Assembly (NCBI GenBank): GCA_950295325.1
Contig: OX485808.1
Coordinates: 4,278,501 to 4,342,500, forward strand
Reading direction: 5' to 3'
Length of the DNA: 64,000 nt
DNA from: Polytrichum commune
Taxonomy: Eukaryota > Streptophyta > Polytrichopsida > Polytrichales > Polytrichaceae
The notes beneath the pieces are model-generated. The model was not told the origin of the DNA. It did no database searches and saw nothing but the letters and a program-made list of their open reading frames with translations. The position numbers were made by a program, and so were the translations under genes. How positions within the stretch are numbered: the stretch's first letter is position 1; every line of letters starts with the position of its first letter. Shown here piece by piece: positions 1 through 9,800 of the stretch.

Positions 1-645
1 TCTGGAATGTTGCGCATGATTCCTCTCAAAAATTGGTAGAATTCCTCTTAGTGAAGCTTTGCTTCTTGTTGCGAGGACTTCACACTCCGATCCCTGTTCC
101 CGACAACTAGAAGATTTATGATTTAAGCTTTCTAATATGAAGTTGCAGGATAATAAATTTCTGAGTAGATCAATTTGACAATGCAGGAAATGAATCAGCC
201 TGAGTGGTGCAATTCTGAAACAGAGAAGTCGCTTGACACATTCCTCCAACAGTTTTCTCTTAAATGTTACGCACCACTTCTCTCCAACATAGGTAGAAGT
301 CCTCTTAGTGAAGCTTCCCTTCCCAGTTGCGAGAAGTTCGAACTTGAATACCCTGTTTCGGACAACAAAAAGGTTCAGGGCTTCAGCTTTCTAGTATATG
401 AAGTCGCGGAAAGAAGTCAGGCTAAGCAGGTCAATTTGACAGTGGAGGTAAGCGATCAAACTAATTATTGAAATCTTGAAACAGAGAAGTTGATCGACAA
501 ATACCTCTCACTAGTTCCTCTCATTTGTCGCGCAAGATTCCTCTGAAAAATGGGTAGCATTAGCGAAGCTTCCCTTCCTGTTGCGAGAAGTTCGCACTTC
601 AATTCCCTCTGTTTCGCAGAGTTAATCAAAAGGTCCAGCATTTAA
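1..645. repeat. Degenerate tandem repeat, about 256-bp unit, 2.5 copies
   Basis: A shared block containing 'ttagtgaagctt' or its variant 'ttagcgaagctt' ends near 59, 316 and 571, giving a period of about 256 bp. Other shared blocks are 'gttgcgag(a)agttc' and 'gaaacagagaagt', the last at about 217 and 478. The first copy is cut by the window edge. A 98-codon ORF at 175-471 lies inside the second copy. It has no counterpart in the others, so I treat the stretch as non-coding upstream DNA of the gene that starts at 880. Confidence 0.75.
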
Positions 646-879
646 GACCCCCCGTCCACTGGACGGACCTCTAATCTAGGGGACTCCTGGACGCCGTCCT
701 TGAACTGTCCCCACATTATCCACTCTTCTTGAACATCAGCCTGGGCGCAGGGTTTAGGGTTTAAGGAGCTTCTTCTCCTCACCCCTTGAGGAATTGGGCT
801 GTCCTCCGGCCCACCTTTCTCACTTGCGGAATCCGTCGTAGAGGATTCGGATACATCGTAGTAGTGGGGAAACGCAGGA

Positions 880-3800
880 ATGATGCAAATGCTGAGAGCT
901 GGGTTGCCCAGCACACAAGTCTTGCGCTCTTCCTCCTGTCTCGCTTTCTCCAAGTGTTTCTCCACATGTTGCATCACCGCCAGAACCACCAGCGGAGTTC
1001 CTGGCTATGGCCGTGGCGTGTCCCAACATGTGCTCCGCCTCTCCCAGGACGAGTTCATGGGGAGAGGGGTGAACCTTGGATGGGGAATTCATGCACGGGA
1101 GATTTGGAGAGGTCGTGTCATTGGGGCGGTGAGCTGTAGAGCTGGGGAGGAAGTAGAGGATCGAGTGGCCAGCTTCGATGGCGGTGGGAATGGTGGGAAC
1201 GGTGAGGGATTTCCAAGTGGGCGTGGGAGAGGAGGATACAACAGGGGTTCAACCTCAGTTTCAGAATTCGCAGAGGGAAGGTTCACCTCCGCAAGAGGAA
1301 GGGGTCGTGGCCGTGGAAGTGGAAGTGGAAGAGGAAGTGGAAGAGGAAGTGGAGGGTATAGGGATTTTAGCTCTAGCTCAGGTTCAGAATTTGCAGAGAG
1401 ATTCACCTCCGGAAGAGGTCGAGGCCGGGGAACTGGTAGGGGAATGGAAAGCGGAAGAGGTAGAGGTAGAGGTGGAGGTGGAGGAGGTAGCACAAGAGGA
1501 GCATTCCAGCCGAGATCGTCCAATTTTGCAAGGCCAGAGCGGACTGAAGGTGGTGAAGAAAAGTGGCAGTACATGGGAGGTGAGAGACAGGATCGGAGAC
1601 AGCAAGTTGGTGGTGGTGGTGGGTTTGAGAGAGGTGAGAGCTTTCTGAGTGGGCGTGGTGGGAGAGGAGGCTTTTCCAACAGGGATTCAAATTCAAGCTC
1701 AGGTTCAGAATTTGGAGAGGAGAGGAGTACCTCCTCCTCTTTCAGGGGCCGTGGTGGCCGGGGGATGGGTTCAGGGTTTAGGGGAAGAGGAGGGTTTAAA
1801 GATTCAACAAACTCGGGTTCAGAATATACAGAGAGGTCTACCTCCTTTAGGGGTCGTGGCCGGGGAACGGACAGGGGAAGCGTAAGAGGAGGTAGAGGCA
1901 GAGTAGGTAGCACAAGAGGAGCATTCCAGCCCAGAGATTCCAATTTTTCAAGCCCTCCGCGAGCTGAAAGCGAAGGAAAGTGGCAGAGGAGTGAGACTTT
2001 TCCAAGGTCGAGTGGGTATAGTGAGAGAGAGAATAGAATTACAACCCCTGTTTCAGAATACGAAGAGGAGAGGTTTACCTCTGGAAGCGGAGGGTATAGG
2101 AATTCAAGCTCAGGGTCAGGATATGGAGGGGAGAGGGTTACCTCCTTTAGGGGAAGAGGCAGAGGAATGAGTAGAGCACGAGGTAGAGGCAGAGGTAGCA
2201 CAAGGGGAGCATTCCAGCCGAGAGCTAATAACTCTGCAAGACCACAGCGGGCTGAAGATGAAGAAAAATGGCAGTATATGGTGCGGAAGAAGAAGACCAA
2301 GATGAGTCCCGCGCAGCAGTTTGATGATGATGACGATTCAGATGATGATGTGGATGTGGATGGTGATGAGGATCGAGTGATGTATGATGATGAGGAGGAT
2401 ATGGAAGGAGTTGTTTCCGAAGGGGATATGGAAGGAGTGGATCCTGGCGAGGAAATAGTAGGTGGAGAAGGTAAGGGCGAGGAATGGAGGCGGAAGAAAA
2501 TAGGGTGGTTGTGCAAGGAAATCCCAGGACTGAGGCCAAGTGGTATTGTGACTATTTTGAATGCACAGAGGAACTGGATCAAAGGGGTTGACACCAAGGA
2601 AATTATGGAGACCTTGATCCATCGCAAGGAAGTGCTGCGTGCTCACAGGGTTCGTTGGTCAAATTTACTTTCTGTATTTGAGTTCAGTGACTTGCATATG
2701 TTGCTTGATTGCCGTTTTAAATCATAGTGAAATGTTCGTGCAGTTCACTTCTGTATTTGAATTCACTGACTTGCATATGTTGCTTGATTATCATTCTAAT
2801 GATAGCAAAATGTACATTCTGAACTTCAGAAATACCGCCATGTAGTTTGAATGCAGGATGGACTTCCATTTATTGTCAAGTCCTTCTGTTTTGGGCTCAG
2901 TTTTTCCAGCTTAAGAATTTTCAGAAGAACTCTTGTAAATCGTTGGGTGTAGGCATAGTTGTTGCCATGTATGGCATGCACCTTCAGCTAAACTATTCCT
3001 TGGTACAATTTTGTATCTGAATCCAGTGACTTGCATTATGTTGCTTGATTACCATTCTCGTCACAGTGGAATTACATTCTGAGCTTTGGAAATTCTGCCT
3101 ACTAGTTCAAATGCAGGATGGATTTTTATACGTGAAGTCTGTCTGTACTGGGAACAGAAAGTGTGTTCAGCTTAAGAATTTGTGGAAAACTCTTGTGAAT
3201 GGTTGGGTGTGAGCATGATTGCTGCTATTTATGGCATGCACCTGTTAGCTAAATTGTTGTAGTATTATTGTGAAGGTGCTGAAATGGACGATGCAACAAC
3301 CATGGTACGAGAATGACTTTGAGTTCAACACGAAGATGGCAAATATGTTGGGCAACAATGGGAAGCTCACCCGTACACGTGACATGTTTGACACCATCAT
3401 AGCAAACGGACAACCTCCTGATGTGTCAACCTATGCCATACTTGTGAAGGCTTACATTGCAGATCGAGAGTCGGAATCGCTCGACGAGGCTTTAGCCATC
3501 TACAACCAGATGGAGCAGCTGGGGGGATATGAGCAGCCAGCAACATTAGCTTATTCTTTATTCCAAGCTTTCACTGATCGTCACGGAGGTGGACATCTTC
3601 GGCACCTACACCAAGCTGACGCCTTATTTGAAAGCATGAAGAAAAAGGGAGCTTCCTGGATGAAGCACCTCACTCCCGATAAGTGGAATGCAATGTACAC
3701 TGCTTTGATACATCTTCACAGTGTGCAGGGCAATGGAGGAAGGGTTGAGGAGTTGCTGGAGGACATGAAAGGGGCAGCACTGAAACCACATCCAGACTGT

Positions 3801-5351
3801 TATACTGCTGTGATTCGAGTGTGCTCAAGGGATGGGAATGTGGAGAAAGCAGAAACCACTTTTCAGGAGCTCATCGATGCAGGTCACAAGCCAGATTGGC
3901 GTGCACATGTTGCACTATTGGAAACCTATGGTGCGGCAGGCTTGCCAGATAAAGCTCAAACCACGTTCGAGTCTATGGAGGCTGCAGGGGTGCATTTGAA
4001 CCATAATGTGTTTGAAGCACTGATTGAAGCTTTGACAAAGGCAGGGGATATTGAGAGAGCACTAGCAGCACTTGAGAAGGCTGAGAGCCACTTTGCCTCA
4101 TCCATACAGGATTCATACAACTTGTTGTTGGATTTGTATCAAAGCAAAGAGATGTTTGCTGAGATTGAGACTCTGGTTAAGCGCATGAAGGAGAAGAATT
4201 GCCGTCCCAACCACCAGTCGTACAATACTCTTATTGATTCATATATCAAGCGAGGTCTATTGGATAAAGCCAAGGAGGTATATGATGAAATGAATGATTA
4301 TGGGGGGATAAAACCCAACACAAAGACCTATGGTCTTATGATTGAAGCTTTTGGGAAAGCAGAAAGACAAGAAAAAGTGAAGGAATTTCATGAGCACCTC
4401 AAACTGCGGAAGCTAACACTGCCTGATGAGGCAATACCGTACGTGGCAGAGGTTGTCGGAGAGAAGGTGGTGGCTAAGGAGGCTAAGGAGGCTAAGGAGT
4501 CATTAAAACCTAGGAAGTTGGTTCAGGAACAAAGAGAGATGCTGGTTGGGGTGTTGTTGGCAGGTGCTAGAATGGCTTCATATGACAATGATCGGACTTA
4601 CGAATTTCATTTTCAGCTTGACAGTGGAACTCAAGCTGGGCCAGTATTGATACATCATTTGTATGATATGTTTAAGGATTGGGCACAGCAAGCTCCATGT
4701 GTGGAAGTAGAAGATGACCCAGGACAAAGCAATGGGCAAAGGACTGTGATCCGATTTGCGACTGTGAGTCATGGCTCATTCCGCTTTTATGCCCATCAAT
4801 ACCGACCAGAGGGAAATCCAGTCATTCCAAGGCTTATCCATAGATGGTTGAATCCATTGTCACTTGCCTACTGGTATATGTATGGAGGTAGTAAGTGCAA
4901 GGAAAGTGGTGGTATAATTTTGAAAACCTCCCAGTATTCACCTAAGGAGCTTACTCTTGTCGTGAAAGCACTTAAAGCTAAGACCATTGATTGTTTAGTG
5001 AAAAAGAAAAAATCTGGAAATGAAATCCTTTTCAAGGATAAATCTGCCATGTGGCTCTGGAAGCTGATGGAACCACACATATTGGACGAACTGAAGGACT
5101 CCTTGAAGCCAGAAGAGAGGGGCATTGATGTAGGTACACCAGCCAATAATGGGTTTGAATCATTTGGTGGTGATCTGGACATGCACGATCAAATCACAGA
5201 GAGTGGTAATATGGGCACCAATGGAAGGAGTGCCCTCAACAGCATCAAAACAGGTGGTGCATCTTCTTTGGATCAAAGCACTGAAGTTGATACAGAAGAG
5301 GACCTGACAAAGTTGAGGCAGGTTGTCTCTGAGGGAGAGAGACTCATCTGA
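880..5351 (+). CDS. OTP51-like: OTP51-like PPR protein with LAGLIDADG-type tail and RGG-rich N-terminal half
   Basis: There are two exons, 880-2649 and 3276-5351, joined in phase 0 (AGG|gttcgt ... gaag|GTG), giving about 1,281 residues. Residues 1-60 look like an organelle-targeting peptide. Residues about 90-470 are Gly/Arg/Ser-rich with many RGG and GRGRG runs and three copies of STRGAFQPR (near 203, 343 and 439). An Asp/Glu block follows at about 480-540. Exon 2 carries a run of PPR repeats (for example DVSTYAILVKAYIADRE and NHQSYNTLIDSYIKRGLLDK). From about residue 1005 comes the homing-endonuclease-derived domain: EQREMLVGVLLAGARM, then LIHRWLNPLSLAYWYMYGG, then MWLWKLMEPHILDEL. In Arabidopsis, OTP51 is a chloroplast protein needed to splice ycf3 intron 2; the same role here is inferred. 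Arabidopsis OTP51 is about 850 residues, so the extra length is mainly the RGG region. The ATG at 880 is followed by a second in-frame ATG. Subcellular target and exact start are unproven. Confidence 0.9.
2650..3275 (+). repeat. Tandem repeat inside the OTP51-like intron
   Basis: The only intron of the PPR gene is built largely of tandem copies of about 260 bp. The block 'tgacttgcatatgttgcttg' starts near 2689 and 2768, with a variant near 3028. The later two copies also share 'aaatgcaggatgga', 'cagcttaagaattt' and 'tatggcatgcacct'. The first copy is truncated to about 79 bp and abuts the donor site. Translation through the donor stays open for 26 codons before a stop, which is why the exon could be over-extended by ORF calling. 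Confidence 0.8.
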
Positions 5352-6850
5352 GTTTCTGGTCGTGGTTGATCAGAAGGCTAGAGATCACACTTATTGTGGC
5401 AATTATGAAGCAGGTGGCTCTATGGATATCAAGATTATCAAAGTGGTATTTCAGTTTACCCTATTTAATCTCATGGTTTTGTCACTGTTTTTGTCTTCTT
5501 TCTGCACATGCAGTGTGCTCTAATGTCAGGCTTCTCTGCTTTTGTGAAGTTCTGTCCATAACGCATGTCAGAAATGCACATGTTCTTTTCACTTTGGTGT
5601 ACCTACGACAGTAGTTATGAACATAAATATGCAAACACTTAGACTCCTTCATCTGTCCTGTGAGCAGAATTTAAACTACTTTGAAGATATACTCCTGTGG
5701 TTTCATGGACTTGTCTTATGCATAGAGTGATGGGTTCTCTCTCTAGAGTATGTGCCAGGATCTAACTGAAGAATGTTATCAAAACTTCCTATGCATTTTT
5801 AGAATTTTGTATTTGAAGTTCACGGTGTGGCACCTCTTATTCAGTGGAGTCTTGACATCAAATGCTTGTCAATGTTGAATATTATGTAGGTCAGGGTCAC
5901 AGTCCGGTAGGTATAATGGCAAGTCACCCATATCTAGAAGGAATTGCTTAAAAGGCACAACACTCATCAATGTTGTTTGTGGTGACGTGATTGTGCAGCA
6001 CCGTAGTCAAAATAGGAAACAGGTTGAGTGAGATTAAACTCTACTCAGCAATCTTGAGCTCATTCTGTGCAAGAAACAGGGCTATTGGGCCTGTGTTCAA
6101 ACAAAGGCACGTTATCTTCACACATGTAAGTGTAACAGTGTCTTGTAAACAATCATTGCTCATGTAACATCGCTCATGTTTCAGAATATCAAAGCATGGG
6201 ATCAAGTTCTCAGCCAAAGAAATAGTTGTATTCTTTTGGATCAAATCAATATCAAAATCGTTTACTGTGCTCAAATTGTCATATGCCATCTACTTTTTGT
6301 ACTCAGATTTGGTGTGTCCTCGACCTGCACCCATCAGGACACATGTACTGAGAGTTGAGGCAGAATTCACAAGTTCTACTGTTTTCCATGTCTTTTGACA
6401 ACATTCCTACAGAAACCATCCCTTTTGTGGCAAATTGGTGATACTTTCTGAATGGATATTGTAGCTGAAATGGGTTTCCCACATGGAGGTATCAAGCAGT
6501 ACATGACTGGTGAGGTAGAAAATTTGGTGTTCTGATTACACTTTGCACAAAATAAATAAGGGGACCTAGGGCCCTTATGAGTTACAAAGTGAATGGTACC
6601 AAGAATTAGCAGTTGTGCTAGTTTGTGTGGCTTCATCAGAGGTTTCCTCCCAGACTTCTCCATGACTAATAATCTGTAGACATTTGTAGTGATAGTAGCA
6701 CCAGTGAACTACTTTGATAATAGATGAGATCTTCAAGGTCTAATTGTTTGTTATTGATTTTGAAATTGGATGCAATTCCTTGTGACGTGATAATAAGGAT
6801 GTTGTCAAGAAGTTGCAGTTATCCATGCTATTTGGAGCTAGGCAACAACT
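5352..6850. other. Intergenic stretch between convergent genes
   Basis: This is the space between the stop of the PPR gene and the stop of the OVATE-domain gene on the opposite strand. It should hold both 3' untranslated regions. No ORF here shows family similarity or splice-consistent continuation. I see no RNA gene. Confidence 0.5.
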
Positions 6851-9800
6851 TCAGATAGGTACCCCTGTCAAAACTTGTTCCCGAATGTCTTTGATGACCT
6901 GCTCAATAACATCATGGTGTACTGCTGGATTGAGATCCAGGTAATACTGAAAGAGTTCTTCCAATTCTGCTTTTCGATTCTGCTTCACCCACCCCCCATA
7001 ACAAACAGACAACACACATTCTCACACATATCATTATTCATGCTCTTTTATTATAATTGTAGTATTTTTTTATTATAGGAAGAAGAGATGTGCAATCCAT
7101 ACTAAAGCTAGTTGTTCTGGTTGAAGTTCAAGTCATTATGTGCTTTCATAAAAGGCTACAGACATGTCAAATGTTGTTGCATGATTCAGAAGATGAAGCA
7201 CTAAGGGTGCAATAAAATTTACTTCATGTGAAGTATACTTTGGCACTGAATCTGGAGTGTCCTTGTTTACTGAGATCTGATATTGGTATGTGCAGAAATT
7301 TGTGAACTGTATGAATTTCTCCAAGAGCCAACCTTTGTCTTTGATTGAATATCTGAGGTGTAAGTTTGTGTCTTTGCAATATTTACTAAAGTTCACTATC
7401 TACTTAATTCAAACCCAATGTATGTTGCACTTATTATGTTGTTCCCAGGGTACATGCGAATTAACACCTGTGGATATGCATGTGGCCCTGTGTTCAAACA
7501 AGTGGGAGGATGTTTTTGATGTTAATAAACAAAGGTGGTAAGACTAGAGGTACGCAAATACCTGCAATTTCTCCTCCCATATCATGTGTAGCATCGAGTT
7601 CTTGAAATCCACATATGGGTCAGCAGAATGCTTAACCAATATGTGGCTATCTTCCACTGATTCTGGAACAGGGGGCTGGTTTGGGAGGAGATCAAGTCCC
7701 TGCAACTGTCCTGAAGGTGCTGAATGCAAAGCTCTGCTAATGCCATGCTTCTTGTTGTTCTGGAGCCTAGAAAGACATCTTCCATTAGACCATCCGGATT
7801 GGCTTGCAAATTTCACTCTTTGCTTTGACTGAAGTCCAACTTCTCCAGTCTCTCCTCTCCTTGCAGTGTGATGCTTGTCATGTTGACACTTACCTCCTGC
7901 CCATGCAGAGTGTCATTCATCTATGCTTTGAGAGGTTGTGAGTACCCACTTTCATAGAATGCCTAAACTTTACAAATAGAGGGAAATGGTCTCAGTTGCT
8001 GTTTCGATTTTCTTCACTAACTATGTGATTTCACTAATCTCTAAAGCATGTGAGCCTATTGTGGGCACTTCCACTTCAGACAGTTCTGATAGTTGGATCA
8101 GATTGGTTCCATCAGGTTAGCATTTGTGCATCATGAAGTTGTCATTTCAAGTTTCAGAAATGGAGTTGAGATGCAAAAGTTATAGGAGATCAAAGTTAAA
8201 ATTATCTTTCTCTGAAGTGACCACATAGGCCCTCCTAATTAAGTTCACTATCAAACCTAGAATGGTGTCTATATTTGAAAAGAGTTCAATCTCATTGTAA
8301 GACATGTCTTTTTGATGTCTGTTCTTAATAACAAGCCTTGTCATATACCAGTCAAATATATGCGTCCAATTAAGAAGATGGATCACATAAGGCCCACATA
8401 CCTTACATTAACTTCATCTAGACTACTTTCATGGCGTGAGCAGCCTCTAATCTTAGTGTGGGTATCCTGGGAAGTTGGTGTTAGCTGGTAAGGAGTCAAC
8501 AGACCAATGATCAGGTAAAATTATTGGAGAAATGCCCTGAATATAATTGTGCAGAATTGTACTTCAGGTGATGACATATATACATTGAGTTAATGCACAT
8601 ACCTCCAGCAGTGATTGGCCTTTGCATGCTGAAATCTTGTGGTGAACTGTGCTTCAAGACTTTGGAGGGGTGAGACATACTACGGTGGTTTGAAAGCTTT
8701 GAGTGGGATTCAAGAGGGTTTTTTCCATGGGGTGCTGCCTCTCCACTGAACTCCAGCTTGGAGTCTCTCCTGTCTCGAGTATCGCCTTTTCTCGAAGCTG
8801 GGCGTGGGTGTAAATCTGTACGCATGAACACCAAAAAACCAATCCATGTAATCACTGCAAGAGCTCTAAATGCTATCAGAATAAAAATCTAGATAAAAAG
8901 GAACTCAGCTTTTGGTGAAGGATTGTATGGGTATCATCTTGGGCAGTAGGGTCATACTGAAGTCAACTTTATCCTCTTAAATTCTTAATGCATCTCAACA
9001 ATCCAAATGTAACTAAGGCAGGGCTTTGGATGGAAACTGGAAAATTGCGCACACAAGGAATATCCTCCTCCATGTATCTATTTTAATGACAGATTGAAGA
9101 AATCACCAAGTTTGAAGACAACCCTATTGTGTGCAATTAGTGAAGAGGAAAAGACCTTCCTATGAGTAGGTGGATGTCCAAGTTTGCACAGGGAGTTATT
9201 TCATGTGGATATCTTGGAAGTACCTTTGCTTCCTGCCGATGAATTGCTAAAACAGGAGCGTGTCATCTCAGATGACCCTTCAACATCTGAGGACAGTGTC
9301 AAGTCATCGTTGCTTGTGGTGGGAATGTCAGTGCCTGCTAATTTCTCCACCTCCTGTAAACTTGAGGTAGTTGATATAATCCGTTCAAGGGCACCTGAAT
9401 TCTGTGATGAGGATCCCTCATTTCTGGCATAAACAGTGGCAGGCCTCTCTGCCATCATCCTGGAAGGGGGTCTGATGTCCATGACTAGGGCACCTGTTGA
9501 CATTGCAGGTTGTGAATTGGCCATGCAGTCAAACCTGAGACTACTAGCCTCCACATGGGTGGTAGCAGGCCTTGGAGGTCTTCCATTACTCTCACTGGAC
9601 CCATCAGCAGGTCGTGGGTTTGATCTTGGTGCAGGCATCACCTCACAACCTGTTAGGAAGCTGATTGACAAGTTAGATTCTTTCTTAAACATTTCAAGAG
9701 AAACTAAAAGGTTGTAGGTTCTCACATGGTTGTTTAAAATTATCCGGTTCAGACAGATACTTCCACTATGATTGGGTGGAGCATAATAGTAGGGTGCACC

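Noticed and set aside
175-471. 98-codon ORF near the left edge
   Set aside because: It lies within one unit of a non-coding tandem repeat and is not kept open in the other units.
1089-2627. 512-codon minus-strand ORF, Pro/Leu/Ser-rich
   Set aside because: It is the antisense shadow of the Gly/Arg-rich repeat region of the PPR gene, whose codon use leaves the opposite strand open. The plus-strand frame joins a conserved OTP51 body.
7136-7396. Minus-strand ORF between the last two OVATE exons
   Set aside because: The OVATE domain joins in phase without it, and its sequence has no family features, so it is intronic.
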